Source of the DNA: Gallionellales bacterium GWA2_60_18
Lineage (GTDB): Bacteria; Pseudomonadota; Gammaproteobacteria; Burkholderiales; Gallionellaceae
Reading direction: 5' to 3'
Assembly: GCA_001801105.1 (NCBI GenBank)
Contig: MGWS01000018.1
Location: 140,330 to 204,329 of the forward strand
DNA: 64,000 bases
Shown here: one piece after another, positions 53,029-61,833 of the stretch
How the letters are laid out: every line of letters begins with the position of its first letter
Numbering within the stretch: the stretch's first letter is position 1
Position numbers and translations under genes: made by a program
Notes under the pieces: model-generated
What the model saw: only the letters and a program-made list of their open reading frames with translations
The model's database searches: none
Told to the model about the DNA's origin: nothing

Positions 53029-53748
53029 ATGCACAGCGTCGTTTCTGCCCTCATCGCAGCGCTCAGGACGCTCTTCCACCCGAAGATGCTGTCGCTGGTG
53101 CTGTGGCCCATGTTGGCAGCGATCGTGTTGTGGCTGGGTGCGGCCATGTTGTTCTGGGGAAACTGGATCGAGAGCCTGACCGGACTGGTGCAGGCTTCGC
53201 CGCTGGAGCAATGGATGGCGCAGGGTTTCTTCGCCATCGTGTCGCATTACCTGATCAGCATCATCCTGGTGCTGCTGTTGCTCCCGGCGATCTATGTGAC
53301 CGCGCTGGTCATCACCGCGGTGTTCGAGATGCCGCTGATGCTCGACCACGTCGCCGGCAAGTATTACCCGGAGCTGGAGCCCAAGCGGGGCGGCAGCGCC
53401 GCCGGTAGTGCCGCGAACGCGGTAATGGCCATCGTGGTGTATCTCGTCGGCTGGATACTGTGTCTGCCGTTGTGGCTGTTCTCGCCATTCGCGCTGGTGT
53501 TGCCGGTCATCCTGATGGCCTACCTGAACCAGCGGCTGTTCCGCTATGACGCGCTGGCCGAACACGCCAGCAGGGAGGAGTATGCGCAGGTCGTCGAGCG
53601 TTCCACGGCGAAACTCTACCTGCTGGGCGCGATCACCGGATTGTTGCAGTTCGTGCCCGTGCTCAACCTGTTCACACCCCTCTATGTCGGCCTGGCGTTC
53701 ATCCATCTGTGTCTGGCAGAATTGAAACGACTGCGTCAGCCTGTGTAG
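53029..53748 (+). CDS. EI24/CysZ-like membrane protein
   Basis: A 239-residue polytopic membrane protein with an EI24 domain, the family that includes the CysZ sulfate transporter. Long hydrophobic helices at about 20-45, 66-95, 125-150 and a C-terminal amphipathic region. The motif LNQRLFRYDALAEHASREEYAQVVE matches the conserved linker. Its transport substrate, if any, is not deducible from the sequence. The CysZ name is not certain. A CGGAG site lies five bases before ATG at 53029. Confidence 0.8.
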   Translation: MHSVVSALIAALRTLFHPKMLSLVLWPMLAAIVLWLGAAMLFWGNWIESLTGLVQASPLEQWMAQGFFAIVSHYLISIILVLLLLPAIYVTALVITAVFEMPLMLDHVAGKYYPELEPKRGGSAAGSAANAVMAIVVYLVGWILCLPLWLFSPFALVLPVILMAYLNQRLFRYDALAEHASREEYAQVVERSTAKLYLLGAITGLLQFVPVLNLFTPLYVGLAFIHLCLAELKRLRQPV

Positions 53749-53777
53749 GGCGCTGGCGCGATTTTTATCAGGTGTAT

Positions 53778-54021
53778 TCAACCTAAAAACCGTAGTTGAC
53801 CGCTCCATGTATTACGCAAGGAAATGATTGTGGAAATATTTCGCCCATTATCCACGCTCACCCACCGGGTGAGTCGCTACGAAGCGTATTGCACGTCCCT
53901 CGCGGCACATGGCGGCGTTGCTCCTCCTCGGAATGGAACGACCATTCCTCGTCGTCGCGCCTTGCCCTGCACCACGATGAACGTACACTACACTTCGTCC
54001 AACTACGGTTTCCAGGTTCAA
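53778..54021. repeat. Inverted-repeat-bounded element, copy 2 (before pepD)
   Basis: Left end at 53778-53799 and the reverse complement of the right end at 53998-54021 share AAACCGTAGTTG, the T replacing a C found in both arms of copy 1 (7192-7377). The interior differs from copy 1 and contains short palindromes (CCACCGGGTGAG, GGAATGG/CCATTCC). The right end runs into the pepD start codon, so pepD translation starts directly at the repeat edge. No credible gene in the interior. Confidence 0.65.
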
Positions 54022-55502
54022 TGACGACTCCCAACCCGCTGGCCGACCTGCAACCTTCCTCCGTCTGGGCGCACTTCGCCACGCTGTGCGCGATACCGCG
54101 CGCTTCGCTGCATGAGGTGGCGCTGCGCGAGTATCTGGCCGGATGGGCGCAGGCGTGCGGCATCGAATCTGTCGTCGATGGCGCGGGCAACTTGATCCTG
54201 AGGAAACCCGCCAGTTCCGGCTGCGAGTCCATGCCCGGCGTGATCCTGCAAGGCCATCTCGACATGGTGTGCCAGGCCAATACCGGAACAAGGCATGATT
54301 TCGAACGCGATGCCATCGATGCACAGGTGCGCGATGGCTGGGTGGTGGCGGAGGACACTACGCTGGGCGCGGACAACGGCATCGGCGTGGCGCTGGCGCT
54401 GGCTGCGCTGGAGGAGCCGGGCCTGACCCATCCGCCGCTGGAAGTGTTGCTCACCGTCAACGAGGAATCCGGCATGGACGGCGCGCGTGGGCTGGCGTCC
54501 GGCACCTTGCAGGGCAGGCTGCTGATCAATCTCGATACCGAGGAGTGGGGGCATTTCTATCTGGGCTGCGCGGGCGGCGTGGATGTGGAAGTGCGCCACG
54601 CTTGCGTACAGGAAGCGGTGCCGCCGGATTATGCGCTGCTGCGTTTCGAGGTGTCCGGTCTGTGCGGTGGACACTCCGGCATCGACATCCATCTCGGGCG
54701 CGGCAATGCCATCAAGCTGCTGGCGGAGGCACTGCGCGACCTGGCCGCGCACAGCGACCTGCGCCTCATCGAGATGAAGGGCGGCACGGCGCGCAACGCG
54801 ATCCCGCGCGAGGCATACGCCGTATGCGCGCTGCCTGCCGGAATTGCGGCGAGCATCGACGCGTGGGTGCAGCATCGGCATGAGGCATGGCAGCGGCGCT
54901 TTGCCGATGCGGACGCGCAGGTGTCGTTCACATGCCGGCATGACGACACGCCGCCGGACATCGCCATCGCGCATGCGGAACAGCGACATCTGCTCGGCTT
55001 CCTCGATACCGTCGCGAACGGCGTCGCGCGCGTCAGTGAGGATTTCCCCGGCGTGACCGACACATCATCCAATCTCGGCGTGCTCGCGCTGGAACGGGGC
55101 GCGTTCATGGCGACCTTCAAGGTGCGTTCGCTGCACGATGCGCGAGGCGATGCGCAGGCCGACAAGCTGGTGGCGCATGCCTCGTCGTATGGATTGCAGG
55201 CATGGAAGGACGGGGCCTATCCGGGCAGGACGCCGGACCCTTCTTCCGGATTGCTCGCTTTGTGTCAGCGCGTGTATGCCGCGCAATTCGGCCAGCCCGC
55301 CTCGTTGCAGGTGATCCACGCCGGGCTGGAATGCGGCCTGCTCGCCGCCAGCCACCCGCAGCTGGAGATGATCTCGTTCGGCCCCGACATCCGCGGCGCG
55401 CACGCACCGGGAGAGCGGGTGGAGATCGCTTCGGTCGCGCGCTGCTGGACTTTGCTCAAGGCGGTGTTGCAGGCGCTTGCGCTGTCCCGTGCCGCCGCAT
55501 GA
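54021..55502 (+). CDS. pepD: Aminoacyl-histidine dipeptidase
   Basis: A 493-residue M20-type metallopeptidase that hydrolyses Xaa-His dipeptides in the cytoplasm. Metal ligands and catalytic residues are intact: GHLDMV, EDTTLGADNGIG, NEESGMDGA, DTEEWGHFYLGCAGG and the C-terminal HAGLECGLL. ATG at 54021; the same frame is open 75 codons upstream but that segment is the repeat element. It has no good ribosome-binding site of its own. Next two small genes overlap or follow it closely. Confidence 0.93.
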   Translation: MTTPNPLADLQPSSVWAHFATLCAIPRASLHEVALREYLAGWAQACGIESVVDGAGNLILRKPASSGCESMPGVILQGHLDMVCQANTGTRHDFERDAIDAQVRDGWVVAEDTTLGADNGIGVALALAALEEPGLTHPPLEVLLTVNEESGMDGARGLASGTLQGRLLINLDTEEWGHFYLGCAGGVDVEVRHACVQEAVPPDYALLRFEVSGLCGGHSGIDIHLGRGNAIKLLAEALRDLAAHSDLRLIEMKGGTARNAIPREAYAVCALPAGIAASIDAWVQHRHEAWQRRFADADAQVSFTCRHDDTPPDIAIAHAEQRHLLGFLDTVANGVARVSEDFPGVTDTSSNLGVLALERGAFMATFKVRSLHDARGDAQADKLVAHASSYGLQAWKDGAYPGRTPDPSSGLLALCQRVYAAQFGQPASLQVIHAGLECGLLAASHPQLEMISFGPDIRGAHAPGERVEIASVARCWTLLKAVLQALALSRAAA

Positions 55503-55825
55503 AGCTGCCCGCGTTGCAAACCATCGAGCTGCATGCCCTCGCGCCGACCAAACCAGCTTGCGGCGCGGACTGCAACGGCTGCGGCGTGTGCTGCGCGGCG
55601 CAACCGTGCCCGGTCGCGCTGATGTTTTTATTGCAGTGGCGCGGGCGCTGCCGTGCGCTGTTGTGGCAGGAAGAGGCGCGCCGCTATGTATGCGGCATGG
55701 CAGTCTGTCCCGACCGTTATGTGTATCCGCTTCCCGCGCGATGGCGGGCGCGTTCCGGCAAGTGGTTCGCCACGCGCATCGCCGCAGGGAGCGGATGCGA
55801 TACGACGCTGGAGATCGAAGCATGA
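55499..55825 (+). CDS. Cysteine-rich small protein (YkgJ-like)
   Basis: A 108-residue protein with a dense cysteine cluster at the N-terminal third (CGADCNGCGVCC and CP) plus two more cysteines (CGMAVCPD), the pattern of zinc/iron-cluster proteins of the YkgJ type. The rest is basic (RWRARSGKWFATR). Function is unknown. ATG at 55499 overlaps the pepD stop by four bases; the apparent longer frame runs inside pepD. Followed three bases after by the next small gene, so all three are coupled. Confidence 0.72.
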   Translation: MKLPALQTIELHALAPTKPACGADCNGCGVCCAAQPCPVALMFLLQWRGRCRALLWQEEARRYVCGMAVCPDRYVYPLPARWRARSGKWFATRIAAGSGCDTTLEIEA

Positions 55826-56178
55826 AGAACTCGCCCAAGCCCCGTTTCGATGCTGCGCTCGCCGCCTGGGGTACGCCGGAGTTCGAGTCCGTCCTCAAGC
55901 AGGAGCTGGCGCGCGCGGCGGATGCGCTGCCGTTGCAGCGGGGGCTGACGGTCGGCAGCCAGGTCACTGATGCGCCGGTCACGGCCGTGATCCACAGCGT
56001 GACCACGACGGAAGAGGTCATCCGTGTAAAAGCAGGTATTTTCTACAGCAGCGTGATCGGCGGTTGCAGTTGCGCGGACGATCCCACACCGGTCGGCGAG
56101 AACACCGAGTATTGCGAGCTGCTGCTGGAGATCGACCGGGCGACGGCAGAAGTTTCGGTCGCGCTGGTGACCGGATAG
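55822..56178 (+). CDS. Hypothetical protein with two conserved-looking cysteines
   Basis: A 118-residue soluble protein of unknown family. It has an N-terminal helix (RFDAALAAWGTPEFESVLKQEL), a central beta-rich part (TVGSQVTDAPVTAVIHSVTTTEEVIRVKAGIFYSSVIGGCSCADDPTP) with CxC and a C-terminal (EYCELLLEIDRATAEVSVALV). The layout resembles small uncharacterised betaproteobacterial proteins. The ATG at 55822 overlaps the stop of the preceding gene by four bases, which fixes the start. It closes the pepD operon. Confidence 0.75.
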   Translation: MKNSPKPRFDAALAAWGTPEFESVLKQELARAADALPLQRGLTVGSQVTDAPVTAVIHSVTTTEEVIRVKAGIFYSSVIGGCSCADDPTPVGENTEYCELLLEIDRATAEVSVALVTG

Positions 56179-56186
56179 CCGGCCCG

Positions 56187-56783
56187 TCACTCGATGCGGC
56201 ACGCCTCGTCGAAATCCAGCCTCGGGTTGCGCGGATAGACGCCCTTGGGGTCGCCGTAGCCGAGGTTGCACAGGAAGTTCGATCTCACGCTGGTCCCCGC
56301 GAAGAACAGTCCGTCCACCGCCGCGTTGTCGAAGCCGGACATCGGGCCGCAGTCGAGGCCGAGCGCGCGCGCCGCGACGATCAGGTAGCCGCCCTGCAAC
56401 GTACCGTTGCGGAAGGCGTTGGTCTGTGCGGTCTGCTCGTCCTTGTTGAACCAGCTCGCGGCATCCGGCGCATTCGGGTACAGCTTGCCGAGCCGCTCGT
56501 AGAAACGCAGGTCGTAGCCGACGATGGCGGTGACCGGCGCGGCCATGGTCTTGGCACGGTTGCCTTCCATCAGCGCGGGCATGAGTTTCTCTTTCGCGGC
56601 CTTCGACTTGACGAACACGATGCGCGCCGGGCAGCAGTTGGCCGAGGTCGGCCCCATGCGGAAGGTGTCGTACAGGCGGCGCAGCAGCTCGTCCGGCACG
56701 GGCCGCTCCTGCCATGCGTTGTGGGTGTGCGCGTCGAGGAACAACTGGTCGAGCGCGGCCTGGGGCAGCGGGGTATTGGACAT
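56187..56783 (-). CDS. rutE: RutE-like nitroreductase family protein
   Basis: A 198-residue FMN-dependent oxidoreductase close to the RutE/YcdI group (malonic semialdehyde reductase of the Rut pathway, or a related nitroreductase). Features: [20 protein letters not shown] (FMN-binding), [51 protein letters not shown]. No other rut gene is nearby, so the pathway assignment is uncertain; the fold and subgroup are clear. Start at 56783 has GGAGA upstream. Convergent with the pepD operon. Confidence 0.83.
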   Translation of the reverse strand: MSNTPLPQAALDQLFLDAHTHNAWQERPVPDELLRRLYDTFRMGPTSANCCPARIVFVKSKAAKEKLMPALMEGNRAKTMAAPVTAIVGYDLRFYERLGKLYPNAPDAASWFNKDEQTAQTNAFRNGTLQGGYLIVAARALGLDCGPMSGFDNAAVDGLFFAGTSVRSNFLCNLGYGDPKGVYPRNPRLDFDEACRIE

Positions 56784-56902
56784 GACGGTCTCCTAGGTTG
56801 GGAACGCGATGCAAGCATAATCCGATGGGGCAGGCATCACAATGGTTCTGCACTTGTTGTCCATAAGCGATAATCCCGCCCTCGAATCTTCTGGAGCCTG
56901 GC

Positions 56903-58708
56903 ATGTGCGGCATTTGCGGTGAGTTGCGTTTCGACGGTGCGCGTCCCGACGGCGAGGCGTTGCGGCGCATGACCGCGCGGCTGGCGCGGCGCGGCCCCGA
57001 CCACGAGGGGTTCTTCGACGGCGAGGTGGTGGCGTTCGGCCACCGGCGGCTGGCGATCATCGACCTGTCGGCGCAGGCCGACCAGCCGATGCTGGACGAC
57101 ACGCTGAAGCTCGCGCTGGTGTTCAACGGCACGATCTACAACTACAAGGAGCTGCGCGCGGAACTGACGGAGATGGGCTACAGCTTCTTCTCCGAAGGTG
57201 ACAGCGAGGTGATCCTCAAGGCGTATCACGCCTGGGGCGAGCACTGCGTCGAGCGTTTCTACGGCATGTTCGCCTTCGCTGTGTGGGACATGCGTGCCAA
57301 GGCGCTGTTCCTCGCGCGCGACCGGCTTGGCATCAAGCCGCTGTATTACGCGCTGGACGGGGCGCGGCTGCGTTTCGCTTCCACGTTGCAGGCGTTGCTG
57401 GCGGGCGGCGGAGTGGATACCAGTCTCGATCCGGTGGCGCTGCATCATCACTTCACGCTGCACAGCGTGGTGCCCGCGCCGCGCACGATATTGCAGGGTG
57501 TGAAGAAGCTGCCTCCCGCGCATACGATGGGCTTCACCGCGACGGGCGAGGTGAAGCTGCGCCGCTACTGGTCGCTCGATGCGATGCGCCCTGCCGTCGA
57601 ACTTTCCGAACAGGACTGGCTGGCCGCGACGCGCGCCGTGCTGCTGCGCGCGGTGGAGCGGCACCGGCTCGCCTCCGACGTGCCGGTCGGCGTGCTGCTC
57701 TCCGGCGGGCTGGATTCGAGCCTGCTGGTCGGGCTGCTGGCCGACCATGTGGACGAGCTGAACACCTTTTCCATCGGCTTCGAGGAAGTGGCGGGCGAAC
57801 CGGGGCACGAGTTCGAGTATTCCGATCTGGTGGCCAAGCATTTCAGCACGCGCCATCACAAGTTCGCATTGCCGAACAGCGCGGTGCTGAAACGCCTGCC
57901 CGAGGCCATCGCGCAGATGAGCGAGCCGATGCCGAGCTACGACGTGACCGCGTTCTACCTGCTGGGCGAGCAGGTGCACGAACAAGTGAAGGTGGTGCTG
58001 GCGGGGCAGGGCGCGGACGAGGTGTTTGGCGGCTATTTCTGGTATCCGCGCATGGATGCAGCCGAGGGCACGCCGCTGGAAAGATTCAGCCAGCATTATT
58101 TCGACCGCGACCACGCCGAGTATCTGGAAATGATGACGGATGCTTACGCCGTGCCGGACGTTACTTCGGAATGGGTGGCGCAGGAGCTGGCCAGGCCGGA
58201 TGCCGGTGAGTTTCTGGATCAGGTGTTCCGCCTCGACGTGAGCGCGCTGATGGTGGACGACCCGGTGAAGCGCGTGGACAACATGACCATGGCCTGGGGG
58301 CTGGAGGCGCGCGTGCCGTTCCTCGACCACGAGCTGGTGGAACTGGCGGCGAAGATGCCGCCGTCGCTCAAGCTCAAGGAGGGCGGCAAGTTCCCGCTCA
58401 AGGCCATCGCGCGCGGCCTGGTCCCCGATGCGGTGATCGACCGGCCCAAGGGCTACTTTCCGGTGCCCGCGCTGAAATATGTGCGCGGCGAATTCCTCGA
58501 ACGGATGCGCACGCTATTGGAGTCGGAAGCCTGCAAACAGCGCGGCATCTACCGGCGCGATTATGTGGAAAAGCTGCTGGCCGATCCCGAGGCGCACCTC
58601 ACGCGCATCCAGGGCAGCAAGCTGTGGCATCTGGCGCTGCTGGAGTGGTGGTTGCAGGTCAACGTCGATAGCGCAAACCCGCCGAAAACTCAAGCGGTTT
58701 CAGGATGA
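56903..58708 (+). CDS. N-acetylglutaminylglutamine amidotransferase-like asparagine synthase
   Basis: A 601-residue asparagine-synthase-type amidotransferase. Residue 2 cysteine (MCGICGEL) starts a class II glutaminase; the synthetase half has the PP-loop SGGLDSSLLVG and the motif VDDPVKRVDNMTMAWGLEARVPFLDHELVE and RPKGYFPVPALKY, which I associate with the NAGGN amidotransferases that make the osmolyte N-acetylglutaminylglutamine amide, not with AsnB proper. The partner ligase gene (ngg) is not in the window, so the function is inferred. It is divergent from rutE. Confidence 0.78.
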   Translation: MCGICGELRFDGARPDGEALRRMTARLARRGPDHEGFFDGEVVAFGHRRLAIIDLSAQADQPMLDDTLKLALVFNGTIYNYKELRAELTEMGYSFFSEGDSEVILKAYHAWGEHCVERFYGMFAFAVWDMRAKALFLARDRLGIKPLYYALDGARLRFASTLQALLAGGGVDTSLDPVALHHHFTLHSVVPAPRTILQGVKKLPPAHTMGFTATGEVKLRRYWSLDAMRPAVELSEQDWLAATRAVLLRAVERHRLASDVPVGVLLSGGLDSSLLVGLLADHVDELNTFSIGFEEVAGEPGHEFEYSDLVAKHFSTRHHKFALPNSAVLKRLPEAIAQMSEPMPSYDVTAFYLLGEQVHEQVKVVLAGQGADEVFGGYFWYPRMDAAEGTPLERFSQHYFDRDHAEYLEMMTDAYAVPDVTSEWVAQELARPDAGEFLDQVFRLDVSALMVDDPVKRVDNMTMAWGLEARVPFLDHELVELAAKMPPSLKLKEGGKFPLKAIARGLVPDAVIDRPKGYFPVPALKYVRGEFLERMRTLLESEACKQRGIYRRDYVEKLLADPEAHLTRIQGSKLWHLALLEWWLQVNVDSANPPKTQAVSG

Positions 58709-58868
58709 GCCGGGCGAATCCGGCAGACGGGCTTGTTGATTGACCACGAACGGAAATAGAATACGGCAACCCATAACTATAAATGCCGGAGATGGCTGGC
58801 GGCGGAGGTTGAAATCGCCCGTTGCCGCAAGAGATCCGGCAGCACAATGCGCTGCCTGCGCCATAAAC

Positions 58869-60851
58869 ATGATCACACCGATAACCACCGATCCTTCCGA
58901 TAAAAAACGCCAGCGCCGCATGGTGCTGAGGACCTTCGTCCTGATCGTGGCGCTGCTGTTCACGACCGAGCTGCTGATCATGTTCCTGCTCGACCGGCTG
59001 GGCGTGCTGGCGGGACTCAAACAGGGCGGAACGATCGAGAACCTGCTGGATGCGGCGCTGCTGATCGTGGTCAGCGCGCCCGCCATCTGGATGCTGCTCG
59101 AACGCCAGGTCGAGGCCAGCTCACATCGCAAGAGCGCGGAAGACAGCCTGTTCCTGCTGCAGAAGATCTTCGACAACGCCTCCGAGGCCTTCACCATCAC
59201 CGATGCCCAGGCCAACATCGTCGCGGTCAATTCGGCTTTCTCCGTCATTACCGGCTACGGCGCGGACGAAGTCATCGGCCAGAATCCGCGCATCCTGAAT
59301 TCGGGGCGGCAGAGCCGCGCGTTCTACCAGGACATGTGGCGCAGCTTGCTGGAGAAGGGCATGTGGCAGGGCGAGATATGGAACCGCCGCAAGAACGGCG
59401 AGGTATATCCGGAATGGCTCACTCTTTATGCCATCCGCAACGAGAACCGGCAGGTGAGCCATTTCATCGGCGTCTTCACCGATATCACGACGCGCAAGCG
59501 CATGGAGGAGAACCTGCTCCAGGTGTCCAATTTCGATGCGCTCACCGGCCTGCCGAACCGCGATATGCTGTACGACCGCCTGCAACTGGCCTGCTTCCAT
59601 GCGAGCCAGAGCAAGTCCATCGTGGCGCTGCTGTTCCTCGACCTGGACCGCTTCAAGCATATCAACGAGACGCTGGGCCACAAGGGCGGCGACGAGCTGT
59701 TGCAGGTGGTGGCGCAGCGCCTTTCTTCAGTCGTGCGCAACGGCGATACCGTGTCGCGGCTGGGCGGCGACGAGTACATCATCCTGCTGGAATCGGTGCG
59801 CGATGCGGACGAGGTCGCCGCAATGGCCAAGCAGATCCTCGCGCACATAGCGGGCACCATCAAGATGGGCGAGCGCGAGCTGTACATCACCGCAAGCATG
59901 GGCATCGCCGTCTTTCCGGAAGATGGCAACGACCGCGCCACGCTGATGATGAAGGCGGACGCCGCCCTTTACCGCGCCATAGAGAACGGCGGCAACGACT
60001 ACCAGTTCTACAGCGAGGCCATGAGCGCGCATGCGCTCGAGCGCCTGACCATGGTCGGCGCGCTGCGCCATGCCATCGAGCGCAACGAGCTGCTCGTCTG
60101 CTATCAGCCGCAGCTCGATATCCAGACCGGGCGTATCGTCGGCATGGAGGCGCTGGTGCGCTGGAAGCATCCGGAACTTGGCGTGGTGTCGCCGGCGGTG
60201 TTCATCCCGCTGGCGGAAGAGAACGGTCTGATCAGCGACATCGGTAAATGGGTGCTGCGCACCGCCTGCCGCCAGACCAAGGCCTGGGAACAAGCAGGAT
60301 ACAGGCTGCGCGTGGGCGTCAACATCTCCGCGCGCCAGTTCTATCAGGAGAACATCCGCGATTGCGTGCTCGAGGTGCTCAACGAGACCGGGCTCGATCC
60401 GCACCAGCTGGAGATCGAGATCACCGAGAGCATGATGATGTCCGATCCGGAGGAAGCTATCGCCAGTCTCAACGAGCTGCGGCAGCGCGGCATCAAGGTG
60501 GCGATCGACGATTTCGGCACCGGCTATTCCTCGCTGTCGCACCTCAAGCACTTCCCGATCGACACGCTCAAGGTGGACCAGTCCTTCGTCAGGGATGTGT
60601 GCCAGGACGAGGACAGCGCCGCGATCGCTGCCGCCATCATCGGGCTGGCACACAACCTCGGCATCAAGTCCATCGCCGAAGGCGTCGAGACCACCGAGCA
60701 GCTCGAATTCGTGCGCAAGCACGGTTGCCATGAGATACAGGGCTTTTTGTTCAGCCGTCCGGTACTGACCGACGAATTCGAGAACCTGCTGAAAGACGGC
60801 GCGGCGCTGTTCGCGCATGTCGAAGCCTGTCCGCCGGGGGAGTGCTGCTGA
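58869..60851 (+). CDS. PAS-GGDEF-EAL cyclic di-GMP signalling protein
   Basis: A 660-residue membrane protein. Two TM helices near residues 18-42 and 58-78, a PAS domain (AFTITDAQANIVAVNSAFSVITGYG), a GGDEF domain and an EAL domain. The GGDEF site is GGDEY, with an RxxD inhibitory site (RNGD) five residues before; the EAL domain keeps GMEALVRWKH, NISARQF, the DDFGTGYSSL pair, KVDQSFV and EGVET, so it looks active as a phosphodiesterase. ATG at 58869 chosen; a TTG at 58740 gives a longer form. Net output could be either sign. Confidence 0.93.
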   Translation: MITPITTDPSDKKRQRRMVLRTFVLIVALLFTTELLIMFLLDRLGVLAGLKQGGTIENLLDAALLIVVSAPAIWMLLERQVEASSHRKSAEDSLFLLQKIFDNASEAFTITDAQANIVAVNSAFSVITGYGADEVIGQNPRILNSGRQSRAFYQDMWRSLLEKGMWQGEIWNRRKNGEVYPEWLTLYAIRNENRQVSHFIGVFTDITTRKRMEENLLQVSNFDALTGLPNRDMLYDRLQLACFHASQSKSIVALLFLDLDRFKHINETLGHKGGDELLQVVAQRLSSVVRNGDTVSRLGGDEYIILLESVRDADEVAAMAKQILAHIAGTIKMGERELYITASMGIAVFPEDGNDRATLMMKADAALYRAIENGGNDYQFYSEAMSAHALERLTMVGALRHAIERNELLVCYQPQLDIQTGRIVGMEALVRWKHPELGVVSPAVFIPLAEENGLISDIGKWVLRTACRQTKAWEQAGYRLRVGVNISARQFYQENIRDCVLEVLNETGLDPHQLEIEITESMMMSDPEEAIASLNELRQRGIKVAIDDFGTGYSSLSHLKHFPIDTLKVDQSFVRDVCQDEDSAAIAAAIIGLAHNLGIKSIAEGVETTEQLEFVRKHGCHEIQGFLFSRPVLTDEFENLLKDGAALFAHVEACPPGECC

Positions 60852-60854
60852 TCT

Positions 60855-61718
60855 TCAGGTTTGCGAGCGTGCCGCGCGCGTCTCTGGCGTTTCCAGGCTG
60901 ATGCGGCCGAGCTTGCCGCTGCGGTAATCCGTCAGCAGGATGGACGCGGCCTTTTCCATATCCGGTTCGCCGCCCTTGCCCTGCCGCAGGCAACCGCGTT
61001 TTCTCGCAATGGCCTCGAGCATGCCGATGCCGTCCAGTCCCGTCGTGTCAATACTGAAGCGTGCCGCGAGTTGCGCGGGGTAGCGCGCCAACAGGATATC
61101 GGCGAGGAATTCGGCGACCTCCTCCTCAATCACGGCGTTGCGGCCGATGGCGTGGATGGCGGCGAGCATCAGGCCGTCTTCGGGGTGATCGATCTTCGGC
61201 CACATCAGGCCGGGCGAGTCGGTGAGCGTCATGTGGTCATTGATGTCATGGCTCTGCTGCGACTTGGTCACGGCAGGCTCGTCGCCGACCTTGGCGATGC
61301 GGCGCTTGAGCAGCACGTTCATCAGCGTGGACTTGCCGACGTTGGGAATGCCCATGATCATCATGCGCAGCGGCTTAAGCGGCGTGCCTCGGTGCGGCGC
61401 CAGCGGCAGGCACAGTTTCGGCACCCTGGCGGCATCGCCGATGCTCTTGCAGCTCAGCGCCACGGCCCTGACGCCGGGCTGGCGGTTGTAATGCTCGAGC
61501 CATGCCTGTGTGACGGCAGGGTCGGCGAGGTCGGCCTTGTTGAGCAGTTTCAGACTGGGGCGCTGGCGGTGCTGGCGCAGCTCCTCGATCATCGGGTTGC
61601 GGCTCGCTTCCGGCGCGCGCGCATCCAGCACCTCGATGATGACATCGATGAACTCCATGGTCTCGGCGGCTTTTTTGCGCGCCGAGTTCATGTGACCGGG
61701 GAACCACTGGATAGCCAT
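60855..61718 (-). CDS. rbgA: Ribosome assembly GTPase RbgA/YlqF
   Basis: A 287-residue circularly permuted GTPase that acts in 50S subunit assembly. The motif order is permuted, with the G4 motif NKADLADP (near residue 60) preceding G1 GIPNVGKSTLM and the G3 motif DSPGLMWPK, as in the YlqF/RbgA family. The N-terminus AIQWFPGHMNSARKKA is a hallmark. It is convergent with the PAS-GGDEF-EAL gene, only three bases apart. Confidence 0.93.
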   Translation of the reverse strand: MAIQWFPGHMNSARKKAAETMEFIDVIIEVLDARAPEASRNPMIEELRQHRQRPSLKLLNKADLADPAVTQAWLEHYNRQPGVRAVALSCKSIGDAARVPKLCLPLAPHRGTPLKPLRMMIMGIPNVGKSTLMNVLLKRRIAKVGDEPAVTKSQQSHDINDHMTLTDSPGLMWPKIDHPEDGLMLAAIHAIGRNAVIEEEVAEFLADILLARYPAQLAARFSIDTTGLDGIGMLEAIARKRGCLRQGKGGEPDMEKAASILLTDYRSGKLGRISLETPETRAARSQT

Positions 61719-61833
61719 TTGCAGGACGATATTGTGCGCGGGGGGCGAATTCTACCCTGCGTCGAGCGTAAGGGCGGTTCCGATCCGGATATTTCAGTAA
61801 AATGCGGGCGCGGATGCAAACAGAGGGAGCACC

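Noticed and set aside
53796..54020. 75-codon upstream extension of pepD
   Set aside because: The upstream codons lie wholly in the inverted-repeat element and do not resemble the peptidase family N-terminus, which begins at 54021.
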